IMG/VR virus record: IMGVR_UViG_3300030107_003486 | Coordinates: 1-21,664 of that record | Source of the DNA: a virus | DNA length: 21,664 nt | Direction: 5' to 3' (one strand) | Shown here: positions 8,201-18,109 of the stretch, piece after piece | How the letters are laid out: every line of letters begins with the position of its first letter | Position numbering within the stretch: the first letter of the stretch is position 1 | Position numbers and translations under genes: made by a program | The notes under the pieces: model-generated | The model's input: the letters and a program-made list of their open reading frames with translations, nothing else | Database searches by the model: none | What the model was told of the DNA's origin: nothing

Positions 8201-11200
8201 ATGCCTTTTAACTTACCTGAACTTAATGATGAGCAGATTGATTCTCTTCAACCTCAACAGATAAGTAATACACAAAGAAGACAAGGAATAGAACTTGAGA
8301 TGGAAGATAGTGCTGGGAAATTAAAACCTCTTGTCCAGTTATTTAATACGTTAGGTTCAAAAGGATTTGGAACAGGATTAGTTCAGGGGCCGTGGAACGC
8401 TGCAACAGATTTAACAAATGCAATAGGAGATAAAATCCAAAGGAAAGAAATAGATACAGGTGATAATTATTTGAAGATGTCAGATGAAACTGCAAGGTGG
8501 ATTAGTCCAACAGAGTCACCAGTATTCGGAAACTTCTTACAAGAGGAAGGATATACACAAGCAGACGTAGCGAGCAAAAGGGTAGGAGAAGTTGTTGGTG
8601 CTGAATATGTAGGTGCAGTTTCAGGATCTTCAGTATTAAAACAAATACAAAGAGCCGCTTGGGTAAAGACTTTTCTTCAAGGATTACATCAAACTAGAAG
8701 GTTAAATACAGGCTTAAAAAGTGCCGTCCAAGTAGATAAAGCAAGAAGATGGGCCAAGAGAGGAGAATTCACAACAAGAGGAATGTTTTACGCTGGTACG
8801 GCTTCTCTCTTCTTAGATGAATCTTTAGAGAAAGGAGGGAACTTATCAAACTTCACAGAGGATGTAATTAATAAATACTTTGAGACAGATCTAAATCTAC
8901 CTTTAACTGTTGATGAAACTGATGACTACATAACAGCACGAATAAAAGGAACTTTCACAGACATGAGTATTGTTCCAATTTTAAGGACGATAGGCATACC
9001 ACTAGAAGGAATGTATGACCTCGTTGGTGATTCATTTGCACCAGTCAAAAGAGCAACAGTAGAAGTTGTAGATGAAGTTGCTAATGCACCTGTTCCAACG
9101 TATCAAAATCTTTTAGATAAAGGAATTGATGGACTTCCTAAAGGTGTACCCGGAGGAGCCATCGTTAAACATGACTCAGCTATTAGTAGAGCAATAGATG
9201 AAAATCTTTTAAATAAACAAGTTGTAGAACAACGTGATTGGTTAAAAAGAAATGGATTAGTAGAAGTCGGAGAGAATGGTCAACTAGAACTTACTTATCC
9301 CGGTGCTATTGATCAAAATATCAAAACTCAATTTGATGTAATTAGAAGACAAAGGGGTGAATTAATTAGAACAGCGACACAGACAGGAGAGGACGTATCA
9401 AAACAACTTGACGAGTTAGACAAGTTAGAAGATGAACTAACAGAACAAAGTCTTGCGGGTAATCCTGCTCAAATGCCATCAAGGATTATTGAAGAGCAGC
9501 TTGAATTACCAGATGCAAGAGTAGAAATGGATACTCTTCTAGCGCAGCTTAATGAAATATCTGATCTAGAGCTTAGAAAGATTCATAGCGAAGTTAATGC
9601 ACCAGCAATTAGGGCGCAAAGAACAGAAGCAATCAATCAAGGTGCTGCACGATTAAAGGAAATAGAAACAAGAATTGAACAAATTAACCAAAAGATAGAA
9701 GACGGAAGTTACACACCAAGAGGAGGAAAAAGAGAACTTAATAAAGCACAAAAAGCATTAACTCTTGCCACTCAAGAATTATCAGTTTTACAAGAATCAG
9801 GTAAGAAGATACAGCCATTAGTAGGTGATCAGTTAGAGCTTGCTTTAAAGAATGAATTAACTCCAATTACTGAGACTGTTGAGAAGCCAAAACTATCTTG
9901 GTTTAACAAACCATCAGCAGCAGATATTAAAGCCGGGGAGGATGGTGTCAATAGGATTATTAATTCACTAGATAAGGCATTAGGAACAGAATGGAAAGGC
10001 GGCCCCATTGATGCCTTAAGGCTTACAGGAGATGTAATTGGTGTAGGTAGATCTATTGCAGAAGAGACAGTACAGAAAGCAATTAGAGATATAAATAGAG
10101 TTAATTCTCAAAGAAAAATTGCTGATGCAAAAGTAGAAAGAATAGAAGGAAAGAAAATAAAAAAAGCAGAAGTTAAAACTGATGATGTACCACCAACGCT
10201 TGACGAATATAAAAATGACTTAATGCAACTTGGTAGAGATGAATTAAGAAGCATCTCATCTCCAAGCGAGAACCCAGAGATAGCAGCAATTGTTAAAAAT
10301 AGAACTGGTAGAAGAGTATGGCAAGCAAAGAAAGAAGATATTGTTAATGCTTTTGTTGAGTATTACCAAAAGACAGGTTTTTATGGCCGTCCATTATATC
10401 CCGGCGAAGAAGTTCAATCAACACTGCCAATTAGAAAAGCAAATATAGAAACCACTTCACCATTAGCAAAAATCACAGATGCAGAGGGTATTGAAAGCTT
10501 GCAGCCTGTAGGTGAATATCAGCCAAGGGGTATGAGTGCTGTAGATAGAGATCGCTTAAAAGCTGAAATCATTCAAAGCGCAGTTAGGAATGGAGAAGTT
10601 CAACCACCTTCATCTCCATTACCAAAAAGACCAGTAACAACTTTTGTCCAAGATGATTTTATTGATGAGCTTTTAACAGATGAGACTGGACAACTCTCAA
10701 TGCTTTATAACTCTGATCTTTTACCTACATACGAGGCAGGCGGCAAAAACGCTATGGCTCTCATAGATGAAATGAGATTGAGATATGAATATCAAACATT
10801 AGATGCAGAGTCATTAAGAGCGCAAAAGGAAGCTTTTTATAAGCAACAAGGATGGGACAAACTACCTTTTGAAGAGAAGAAAAGATTAGGCATATTAAAT
10901 AAGTGGGAATACGCTTTGAAGGGAGAAGAAGTTATAGATGGGAAGCTTATAAATGTCACCCCAACACTGCAAGGGATTAAGGAACAACAACAAAAGTTCC
11001 TTGACATGTTTGGAGAGCCAAAGCCAAAAGTAGAACCAACAAAAGCCAAGAAAGGAAAAACACCTACAAAGCCGAAACCACCGAAGAAACCACCAGAGAA
11101 AGAAGTCTTTACTAAAGAGGGAATTGTCCCAGAGAAAACAAAAAAAGAGATGGATAAAGTTACAGAGAAGAAAGGAACAATTGGAACCAAACAAGAAATC

Positions 11201-11305
11201 AATATTAATCAGCAGTCCTTAAACGATCTGGACGCTGCTATCAAGCGACAAGAAAAAATTGTTGCTGAAGCCAACAAAAAAGCAGATGGAGGTATCTGTC
11301 AATGA
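8201..11305 (+). CDS. Large internal virion / ejection protein (gp16 region, first of two)
   Basis: 1034 aa. No motif of the N-terminal transglycosylase of T7 gp16 is visible. Features in order: a region with several Gly/Ala-rich segments (about 40-330, including GEVVGAEYVGAVSGSS); charged helices likely to form coiled coils (about 375-420 and 480-535); and a Lys/Pro-rich low-complexity stretch near 945-975 (KPPKKPPEK and similar) followed by a charged C-terminus. The stop overlaps the next start (ATGA at 11302-11305). Order and size suggest an ejection protein carried inside the capsid. Whether it matches part of gp16 or is extra to it cannot be settled by eye. Confidence 0.68.
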   Translation: MPFNLPELNDEQIDSLQPQQISNTQRRQGIELEMEDSAGKLKPLVQLFNTLGSKGFGTGLVQGPWNAATDLTNAIGDKIQRKEIDTGDNYLKMSDETARWISPTESPVFGNFLQEEGYTQADVASKRVGEVVGAEYVGAVSGSSVLKQIQRAAWVKTFLQGLHQTRRLNTGLKSAVQVDKARRWAKRGEFTTRGMFYAGTASLFLDESLEKGGNLSNFTEDVINKYFETDLNLPLTVDETDDYITARIKGTFTDMSIVPILRTIGIPLEGMYDLVGDSFAPVKRATVEVVDEVANAPVPTYQNLLDKGIDGLPKGVPGGAIVKHDSAISRAIDENLLNKQVVEQRDWLKRNGLVEVGENGQLELTYPGAIDQNIKTQFDVIRRQRGELIRTATQTGEDVSKQLDELDKLEDELTEQSLAGNPAQMPSRIIEEQLELPDARVEMDTLLAQLNEISDLELRKIHSEVNAPAIRAQRTEAINQGAARLKEIETRIEQINQKIEDGSYTPRGGKRELNKAQKALTLATQELSVLQESGKKIQPLVGDQLELALKNELTPITETVEKPKLSWFNKPSAADIKAGEDGVNRIINSLDKALGTEWKGGPIDALRLTGDVIGVGRSIAEETVQKAIRDINRVNSQRKIADAKVERIEGKKIKKAEVKTDDVPPTLDEYKNDLMQLGRDELRSISSPSENPEIAAIVKNRTGRRVWQAKKEDIVNAFVEYYQKTGFYGRPLYPGEEVQSTLPIRKANIETTSPLAKITDAEGIESLQPVGEYQPRGMSAVDRDRLKAEIIQSAVRNGEVQPPSSPLPKRPVTTFVQDDFIDELLTDETGQLSMLYNSDLLPTYEAGGKNAMALIDEMRLRYEYQTLDAESLRAQKEAFYKQQGWDKLPFEEKKRLGILNKWEYALKGEEVIDGKLINVTPTLQGIKEQQQKFLDMFGEPKPKVEPTKAKKGKTPTKPKPPKKPPEKEVFTKEGIVPEKTKKEMDKVTEKKGTIGTKQEININQQSLNDLDAAIKRQEKIVAEANKKADGGICQ

Positions 11306-14300
11306 CTGATTGCAACAACCTAGACGAACAAGCTAGACAAGCTCAGGAAGAGCTAGAAAATCTCAAAAGGATGAGAGCAAAAATGCAGGCTAATTTGCAG
11401 CATTTGAAGCAACCAAAAATAAGTAAAGAGAAATGGCAAAGAAAGATATTGACAAAGATTGATGGAACAGAGGTCAGTGTTGATCCTGTTGAATGGGCTA
11501 GGAAAGCAGAAGACGATTTAAGACAGTTAGAAGAGGGAAAAGTCCAAGAACTTGTTTCTGGTCTTATTGAAAATAAAGAGAAGCCATTAGGTCGAACTGG
11601 TCAATCTATTAACTACGGAAGAATCCCACCAACTAAAGCAAACGTAGCGGCTGTCTTTAATCTTATTGCACAGAAATGGCAGAAGACAGAAGGTGGAATC
11701 AACCACATGCGACCTTTTACTCAAGAGGTTGCGACTCATCATTTAATTGATTTTGCAAAAAGAACAGCAAAAGATCCAAGGTTGGCAGTTGAAAGGCTGA
11801 CAAAAGATTTAAGCAAGATAGGTGACTTAGCAATCAATACTTATTCGGCTGCAAAATATAGATGGGAAAGCGCAGTAGCTTATGCAGATGCGTTAGAAGA
11901 TGCAGCAAACATCATTGAAGAGACTGGGGTTTTGCCTGATATTAATTTATTAGAATTATCAAATATTGGTAAATGGGCGCATACATTTGAACAGCTAGAT
12001 ACTTTCACAAGAAGAAAAGTTGGACAAGCCTTGCAGTCATATCAAAAGGATATGGATCTTGATTTAGATTTAGTAGACTTCACAAAACAATCAAGTGATT
12101 TAACACTAGACGATATAACGGGAGACAGCTTGTTAGCCCAAGTTATAGATCATGTTGATAAAGGAGATCATCGAAAACTTAGATCATTAGCTATCTCGAA
12201 AAGGATTAGCGGATTAAGAGAAGTAGAGCTAAATGAGCCTGTGATCTATCAGCACATGAGAAATATGCTGCATTACAAGAAAGCAAATATGTTTAGTTCA
12301 ATCTGGTCTTGGGGATTAAGAAATCCAGTATCAGGCATTATGACCAGTGCTGATTTCTATATGAGAGATATTTTACAAACAAGTCTCTCAGAGGGATTTG
12401 GGGCTGCTAATGCACTGTTTGGATATACCAACAGAAAGATGGTGGAAGGTTGGAGTGATGCTTGGAATAACGCTAGAGGTGCTTGGAGAACTGGAAGGCA
12501 ACGAATGGGTGGTAGGACTGTTAAAGAGACAAGTCCAGAGTTATTAGAGTCTGCAAAATTAGCTAATGATAACGCTATCAATCAAGCATGGGATTTGTTG
12601 TTTACTGATACAGGAACAAAGGTATTAAATAATTACAAGGTTAATTATCCAAAAGGGTTAAAACTTCCCGGCAAACATCAGTCAATACAAGAAAACATTG
12701 CTACATATTGGGCTTGGCAAACTTTATTTAACGGTTCAGTACGAAATTTAACAGGAAGAGTTGGAGAGAAATTAGCTGGAAATGATGCTTGGTATTTCCC
12801 AGAATTTAGAGCTTTATCATCAGTAGATGAAGGTGTAAGAACGATGGCAGGAATACAGGCCATACATTCAGAAGCCTTTGCTCAGGGTATTCAAGTTGCA
12901 AGAGGTACTTTATTACCAAGCAAAAGTTGGCTTGATCGACTTAAAGGAGGAACAGAAGGAGGAGGCTTAATGGGGCCAAGCATGGCGAAGAAAAGTGAAA
13001 GTGTTTTTGCACAAGAATATGCAGATGAAGCTGTTAAGAATTGGTTGTTTAGCGGAAAGATGACTGATGAAGATCTAAGAAAATTCAGACAAAAAGAAGT
13101 AGGTATGCCAGCAGGACAGAATATGACTGACGATGAAATTAGGATCAAAGTTTTTAATGACTTAAATGGTGTTCCTAATCAAGCAGACATGTTTGGTGCG
13201 TTAGCAAAAGATAGAGGAGACAAAGTAACTTTCACAGGAAAATTTGACGCTAAAGGGCCACTAGGAAAAGTTGGACAAGCGTTTAACTTTGCGAGACAAG
13301 ATCCCATTGTTGGCGGTCAAATGCCAGTATTCACAACAATGGTTAAAGGTCTTGGCTGGGCTATAAGCAAAGATATTTACTTTCAAACTTTCAAACAAGC
13401 TGCTGTTGAACTAAATAATTTATCAGGAAAGGGTACGGGTTTAACCAAGAGACAACTTGCACAAGAAAGGGCAGATGTTGTTAGTTCGATAGCAATAGCA
13501 ACGATGATGTGGATGTTAGCCGAGGCAGGGGTTACAACTGGGCCACCACCAACTGACCCAAGAGAAAGAGAGAACTGGTTAAGACATAACGTCCCATTTT
13601 CAATTTCTATTGGTGCGTTTCTTGGGAAGGCAGGAATTGGCAAAGCACAAGAAGCCACTGAAGAACTAGGAACAAAAATTAAAAAAATATCAGCCAGATC
13701 AATTGAATTTTTTGATATTGCAATGACAATGGGACATCAAGCCCAATACATAAAAGATGGCTTACTTCCTCCTGAAATTGCAAAGGATACTCAACCCATG
13801 TTTATTGATGCCTATAGACAATTACTAAAGAGTAAGAATGGATTAAAGACAATTATGGAAGGAATAGATTTAATACAAAACGTAGATGGCAACCATAATG
13901 CGGCACGATATTTTGCGGCACAAAATACAGGGAGTTTCCCTTTTAGTGGATTAGTTGGAAACTTTGATAGAGCATTTGAAGCTGAACAAGCAGGAGAGAA
14001 ATTTGTAACAAGAAGGCTACTCAGTAACGATGAAATAGTTGCTTTATCTAAAGATCCAACACATGCAAAGTTGATGAAGATAACAGATACAATTAATAAA
14101 TCAATGCAAGATTACGTTGGATTTACTGTAAAAGATATTCCCTTCTTAGATGATGTATTTACTCAACCAACTGAAAAAGATTCATTAGGTATAGATACAA
14201 AAGCGACAATGTTAGGGTTTGGTGGTGATAGAGCAATGCCCTTTATTCAACTCGAAAAAGATAATTCAAAATTAGCAAGATGGATGACAAGACATGGGAT

Positions 14301-14805
14301 AACTTTTAAACCTAATCCAGATGGCAAAATTACAATTGGAGAAAAAGATTATAAAAAAACAATTCAATTAACTAGAGATGAAGAAGGAGAATACAGAGCT
14401 TTTGCTTATAGCATTAAAGGAGAGTTGCCTATTGCTGTTGTACTAGGAAAGACTAGATCTTTTCATCCTGAAATCGGCTCAATGGATCAGATTGTAAGAG
14501 GTTCAACTTTAGTAGAAGCATTAAATAAATTACGTCAAAGCCCAAGATATAATGATGCGCTAGAAGGAGATCCACAAAGTCCAAGTGAAGCAAAAAATAG
14601 ATTTTATACAAGAGGAGAAAGGACACAAATGGATGAAGGGTATTTGTTGAGTCCAGTTGAATGGGTTTATAATTACTACTACGAACAAGCAAAACAACAA
14701 CTAATTAGAACAAATGAAGATGTAAAAAATAGATACTCGTTATTGCTAGGAGAGAAAGGCAAGCAAAGACTAGAAAGAGGAGAGTTTTATAGGAACCGTC
14801 TTTAA
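11302..14805 (+). CDS. Large internal virion / ejection protein (gp16 region, second of two)
   Basis: 1167 aa. It begins with a likely coiled coil (LDEQARQAQEELENLKRMRA), followed by a long helical protein with many Trp and aromatic residues. A hydrophobic stretch at about 724-743 (ADVVSSIAIATMMWMLAEAG) could contact or cross a membrane, which would suit a protein ejected into the host envelope. The C-terminal part contains many charged residues. The start overlaps the previous stop as ATGA, and GGAGGT at 11288-11293 is a strong Shine-Dalgarno 8 bases upstream. It is the last gene before the fibre, which is where gp16 ends in T7. No lysozyme or transglycosylase motif is seen. Confidence 0.7.
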   Translation: MTDCNNLDEQARQAQEELENLKRMRAKMQANLQHLKQPKISKEKWQRKILTKIDGTEVSVDPVEWARKAEDDLRQLEEGKVQELVSGLIENKEKPLGRTGQSINYGRIPPTKANVAAVFNLIAQKWQKTEGGINHMRPFTQEVATHHLIDFAKRTAKDPRLAVERLTKDLSKIGDLAINTYSAAKYRWESAVAYADALEDAANIIEETGVLPDINLLELSNIGKWAHTFEQLDTFTRRKVGQALQSYQKDMDLDLDLVDFTKQSSDLTLDDITGDSLLAQVIDHVDKGDHRKLRSLAISKRISGLREVELNEPVIYQHMRNMLHYKKANMFSSIWSWGLRNPVSGIMTSADFYMRDILQTSLSEGFGAANALFGYTNRKMVEGWSDAWNNARGAWRTGRQRMGGRTVKETSPELLESAKLANDNAINQAWDLLFTDTGTKVLNNYKVNYPKGLKLPGKHQSIQENIATYWAWQTLFNGSVRNLTGRVGEKLAGNDAWYFPEFRALSSVDEGVRTMAGIQAIHSEAFAQGIQVARGTLLPSKSWLDRLKGGTEGGGLMGPSMAKKSESVFAQEYADEAVKNWLFSGKMTDEDLRKFRQKEVGMPAGQNMTDDEIRIKVFNDLNGVPNQADMFGALAKDRGDKVTFTGKFDAKGPLGKVGQAFNFARQDPIVGGQMPVFTTMVKGLGWAISKDIYFQTFKQAAVELNNLSGKGTGLTKRQLAQERADVVSSIAIATMMWMLAEAGVTTGPPPTDPRERENWLRHNVPFSISIGAFLGKAGIGKAQEATEELGTKIKKISARSIEFFDIAMTMGHQAQYIKDGLLPPEIAKDTQPMFIDAYRQLLKSKNGLKTIMEGIDLIQNVDGNHNAARYFAAQNTGSFPFSGLVGNFDRAFEAEQAGEKFVTRRLLSNDEIVALSKDPTHAKLMKITDTINKSMQDYVGFTVKDIPFLDDVFTQPTEKDSLGIDTKATMLGFGGDRAMPFIQLEKDNSKLARWMTRHGITFKPNPDGKITIGEKDYKKTIQLTRDEEGEYRAFAYSIKGELPIAVVLGKTRSFHPEIGSMDQIVRGSTLVEALNKLRQSPRYNDALEGDPQSPSEAKNRFYTRGERTQMDEGYLLSPVEWVYNYYYEQAKQQLIRTNEDVKNRYSLLLGEKGKQRLERGEFYRNRL

Positions 14806-14841
14806 TAATTGGAATCAGACTAGAAATCCGTTAATATAAGA

Positions 14842-14855
14842 CTGCACTTGTGTAG
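14842..14855 (+). promoter_or_regulatory. Late control element copy 3, before the tail fibre gene
   Basis: CTGCACTTGTGTAG is identical to copy 1 at 131-144 and ends exactly 6 bases before the GTG start at 14862, the same spacing as copy 2 to ATG 1314. It lies in the 56-base gap between the last ejection gene and the fibre, the place of the phi17 promoter in T7. TAAG precedes it with one base between. The promoter role is inferred; the exact 14-base repeat in two intergenic gaps is seen directly. Confidence 0.62.
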
Positions 14856-14861
14856 AATATC

Positions 14862-17800
14862 GTGCCACAGTCATACCAAGAACATAATGGTGATAATTCC
14901 ACCCACACATTTACTATTGGGTTCGGATCAGGAACTACTAAATATTTAAAACGAGAACATATCAAGCTTTATTACGGTAGAGATCGTGTCGCTGGAACTC
15001 AAACAAATACCTTAACTTTAGATACTGACTATGTATATATAAGTGATTTAGTTATTAAATTAATTGGATCTGCGCTCAACACAGGTGTAACAGTAGGAGA
15101 TCCATACCCATTGGCGAGTGGAAGAAAGCTAACGATTGAAAGAGATACACCACAGGATACGTTGCTTGTTCCTTGGGCTGATGGATCAAACTTAACGAAA
15201 GAAGCATTAGAGACTTCTAACCTACAGGTACTATTTGGACAACAAGAAGAAGCTGATACTGGATTATTAAACTCTGCAAAAGCTGTTGCTGCTGAGACTG
15301 CATCTACTACAGCAACTAATGATGTGGCTGTCTTAACGGCAAACTATTTCAAGAGAGATGGAACCCTCGGAATGACAGGGAATCTTCAGTTAGGTACTAA
15401 TAGGATAACAGGAGTAGGCGATCCAACTGGGACGCAAGATGTAGTAACAAAAGCATACCTAGAACGTACTGGAAGTATTACTTCTACTCAAATTGAAAAT
15501 GGAACGATAGTGGATGCTGATGTTAATACTAGTGCAGCAATATCAGGATCAAAGTTGCAGGCTTCTTCTGGGTCTAATGCAGGAAGCATGTCTTCTGCTA
15601 ATTTTACAAAATTGGCGGGTATAGACACCGGAGCCAAAGACGACCAAACAGGTGCAGAAATCAAGGCAGCTTATGAAGCCGAATCAAACACCAACGCTTA
15701 CACAGATGCAGAGAAGACAAAGCTCGCATCTTGTGAGAGCAATGCAAAGGATGATTTAACTGCCTCAGAAATAAAGTCTCTTTACGAAAGTAATAGCAAT
15801 ACTAATGCAATTACCGATACAGAGAAAACAAATATTGGAACGATTACCAATAAGCAACCACTTGATTCTGAGCTAACAACTCTTTCAGGGATGCAAGCTG
15901 CTACGGCTTCAAAGCTTGCTAGTGGTACTGCTCTTACTTCAGACATTGCAGACCTTAACCAGATAGATGGATTAACAAAGCAGACAACAATCTCTGATAG
16001 TGATGCTTCATTTCCTACGTCTGGTGCAGTTGTTGATTATGTCGCTGCACAGATTGCACCTATTGGTGGTCTTGAAGTTATAGCTGATGATGCCTCGTTT
16101 CCAAATACTCAACCTGATGCAGGTGTAGTTATTAGTATTGCTGATGCTGGTGGATTAGTAGTTGATGGTTCTGGTGAAAGTTCTACTGCCAGAACAGTCG
16201 GCGGTTCAACAGTAACTATCAATGGCATCAACTCTAGTTACAACAGTTCTACTGTTACCTCTGGTATTGGTTTCCTTGTAAGTTCGACTGGATCAGGACA
16301 GATATATAACTTCCATAAATCAGTCATAAGAGATCAAGATATTCTTAGTATCAGTACCGATATAAATGACTTTGCTAATAGGTATCGTGTAGAAAATACA
16401 TTACCTGCTGCCAATAGTTCAACAAACCATGATGGTGATTTGGTCTGGGCTAGAGATGTTGGGAAGATGTATGTCTACAGTGGAGATTATAATGGTACTC
16501 CAGTAGGAAGTTTTGGTGAAGTTCAGTCCATTGGTAGTTTCTATATATCAACTTTAAGTCCTGCATTTAATGGAACCCTTCAAGATTTCACAATTACAAA
16601 TGCACCTTCTAATGCAGAACAAATCCTTTTAAGTATTAATGGTGTAATACAGAAACCAAACGCAGGAACCTCGACACCATCAGAAGGGTTTGCGTTAAGT
16701 GGCAGCACCGTAAAACTTGGTGCTGCACCAGCTAGTACGGATACTTATTTTGCAGTTGTTATTGGATCAACAGTAAATATTGGAACTCCAAGTGACAACA
16801 CAGTAGACACAGACATATTGATGAGTGGAGCCGTAACTGATGCAAAGGTCAATGCTTCTGCTGCGATAGCAGGAACAAAAATATCTCCTGATTTCGGATC
16901 GCAAAATATAGTTACAACTGGAACTTTAGGTAGTGGAGATATAACAGTATCATCTACAAAACCAAGAATTGATTTAATTGATACAAACAACAATAGCGAT
17001 TTTTATTTTATTAATGATGATGGCACGTTTGCTATTAAAGATAGTACTAATGATGCGGGCAGACTTGTTATCGCTTCAAATGGTCAAACGACTATTTATT
17101 CAAACTGTGATTTCGCTGCTGGTGTTGACGTAACTGGAGACATCACAGTTTCAGGAACAGTAGACGGAGTTGATATTGCAGCGTTAAATACAACTGTCGG
17201 AACTAAGGCGGTATTAACAGGCTCAACCGATAACACCATTTGTACAGTTACAGGTGCAAACACTATTCAAGGTGAGGCAAATCTTACCTTTGATGGAACA
17301 TCATTAACAGTAGGTGATGCTTTTACTGCACATACAGGAGCAGATAATTTAATTATTGGAGAAGATACCAATGGTGTGAACTGTGGGATGACTATCCTTA
17401 ACCATACGGGTTCAGATGGACGTATTTGTTTTGCTGATTCAGGTGATACTGATGGAGGAATGATTAAATATGTCCATAATGGCGATTTTATGCAGTTTAT
17501 TGCTGGTGGAGATGAAAGAGTACAGGTTAAATCAGATGGAAACCTATCAATAACTGACGGAGATCTAGTTGTAGCAAACGGTCACGGTATTGACTTTAGT
17601 GCTACGAGTAATGGTACAGGTTCAAACCAAGCAGAACTTCTTTCAGATTATGAAAGTGGGGTTTGGACTCCAGTACTAAAGAGTGGAAGCAACACGATTA
17701 CTTATGATACTGGGTCTAATACTCGTTTTACATATACAAAAATAGGAAATGTATGTCATATCTTCTTTACTTTAGATAATAGAACTACTTCTGGAACAAC

Positions 17801-18053
17801 AGGGTCAGGTTTTGATGTTGAGGGTTTACCATTTACTTCTGCTGGTGGTAGACAATCTAATGGAACTGGTGTTTGGTATGGATCAGGTTTAAGATTAAGT
17901 GCTTGGCCTGTTGTAACACATATCCAATCAGGAAACTCAGAACTTAGATTTTATGCTAAAGATTCTGCTGCTGGAAATTATTATCAAGTCGATTTATCTA
18001 ATGTAGGAGCAAACTCCTATTTATTTTTCACTCTTACATACGAGATAACTTAG
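14862..18053 (+). CDS. Tail fibre protein (T7 gp17-like N-terminus, long shaft, receptor tip)
   Basis: 1063 aa, the host-recognition fibre. Residues 1-140 resemble the T7 gp17 attachment domain: a beta-rich start, then the pattern TIERDTPQDTLLVPWADGSN followed by LTKEALETSNLQ. Next come two tandem 37-residue repeats (250-323), repeated 'DADVNTSAAISGSK' type segments (about 216-230 and 659-673), and a shaft with fibre motifs such as TKPRIDLIDTNNNSDFYF. The C-terminal tip follows 'LLSDYESGVWTPV' (about residue 925) and carries a YTKIGN motif. The start is GTG, 6 bases after a control element, with no Shine-Dalgarno. Blocks at 17265-17298, 17586-17605 and 18047-18076 are repeated in and after the second fibre gene. 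Confidence 0.92.
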   Translation: MPQSYQEHNGDNSTHTFTIGFGSGTTKYLKREHIKLYYGRDRVAGTQTNTLTLDTDYVYISDLVIKLIGSALNTGVTVGDPYPLASGRKLTIERDTPQDTLLVPWADGSNLTKEALETSNLQVLFGQQEEADTGLLNSAKAVAAETASTTATNDVAVLTANYFKRDGTLGMTGNLQLGTNRITGVGDPTGTQDVVTKAYLERTGSITSTQIENGTIVDADVNTSAAISGSKLQASSGSNAGSMSSANFTKLAGIDTGAKDDQTGAEIKAAYEAESNTNAYTDAEKTKLASCESNAKDDLTASEIKSLYESNSNTNAITDTEKTNIGTITNKQPLDSELTTLSGMQAATASKLASGTALTSDIADLNQIDGLTKQTTISDSDASFPTSGAVVDYVAAQIAPIGGLEVIADDASFPNTQPDAGVVISIADAGGLVVDGSGESSTARTVGGSTVTINGINSSYNSSTVTSGIGFLVSSTGSGQIYNFHKSVIRDQDILSISTDINDFANRYRVENTLPAANSSTNHDGDLVWARDVGKMYVYSGDYNGTPVGSFGEVQSIGSFYISTLSPAFNGTLQDFTITNAPSNAEQILLSINGVIQKPNAGTSTPSEGFALSGSTVKLGAAPASTDTYFAVVIGSTVNIGTPSDNTVDTDILMSGAVTDAKVNASAAIAGTKISPDFGSQNIVTTGTLGSGDITVSSTKPRIDLIDTNNNSDFYFINDDGTFAIKDSTNDAGRLVIASNGQTTIYSNCDFAAGVDVTGDITVSGTVDGVDIAALNTTVGTKAVLTGSTDNTICTVTGANTIQGEANLTFDGTSLTVGDAFTAHTGADNLIIGEDTNGVNCGMTILNHTGSDGRICFADSGDTDGGMIKYVHNGDFMQFIAGGDERVQVKSDGNLSITDGDLVVANGHGIDFSATSNGTGSNQAELLSDYESGVWTPVLKSGSNTITYDTGSNTRFTYTKIGNVCHIFFTLDNRTTSGTTGSGFDVEGLPFTSAGGRQSNGTGVWYGSGLRLSAWPVVTHIQSGNSELRFYAKDSAAGNYYQVDLSNVGANSYLFFTLTYEIT
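15609..15830 (+). repeat. Two in-frame 37-residue tandem repeats in the fibre shaft
   Basis: Residues 250-286 and 287-323 of the fibre follow the same pattern: K-L-A, then AKDD-T, EIK, YE-SNTNA, TD-EKT. The protein repeat is clear while the DNA copies have diverged, so the duplication is old. Such repeats usually form spaced structural units and let fibre length vary by unequal recombination. Confidence 0.8.
17265..17298 (+). repeat. Fibre homology block A, copy 1 (34 bp)
   Basis: A 34-base stretch inside the main fibre gene, encoding IQGEANLTFDG, is identical to 18593-18626 in the second fibre gene. The frame is the same in both, so recombination here would join the two genes in frame. Confidence 0.9.
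17586..17605 (+). repeat. Fibre homology block B, copy 1 (20 bp)
   Basis: GGTATTGACTTTAGTGCTAC, encoding GIDFSAT, is identical to 19085-19104 and is in the same frame. It lies just before the segment 'LLSDYE' that starts the variable C-terminal tip. Confidence 0.88.
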
Positions 18054-18076
18054 ACCGTTAGCAAGTCTCTAAACTA
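18047..18076 (+). repeat. Fibre 3'-end repeat, copy 1 (about 30 bp)
   Basis: The stretch contains TTAGACCGTTAGCAAGTCT and includes the fibre stop codon (TAG at 18051). It recurs at 19548-19578 after the second fibre gene with one substitution and one extra T. AGAC and GTCT could pair over a 9-base loop, but the stem is weak and no T-run follows, so a terminator is not supported. Confidence 0.88.
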
Positions 18077-18096
18077 CGCACCATTTAAACCTATTT

Positions 18097-18109
18097 AGCT
18101 CGGTGAGCT
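18097..18109 (+). other. Short inverted repeat before the 100-aa gene
   Basis: AGCTC (18097-18101) and GAGCT (18105-18109) form a perfect 5-bp stem with a 3-base loop (GGT), 9 bases before ATG 18119. It occupies the place where a Shine-Dalgarno would be. It may affect translation of the small gene, but it is short and could be chance. Confidence 0.35.

Noticed and set aside
10837-11202. Long minus-strand open frames opposite the ejection protein gene.
   Set aside because: They lie opposite the Lys/Pro-rich low-complexity part of a well-supported plus-strand gene and give Phe/Gly/Ser-rich translations typical of shadow frames.
8201-14805. Search for a lytic transglycosylase or lysozyme motif in the two large ejection proteins.
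   Set aside because: No convincing catalytic Glu context or GLxQ-type motif was seen by eye, so no enzyme activity was called.
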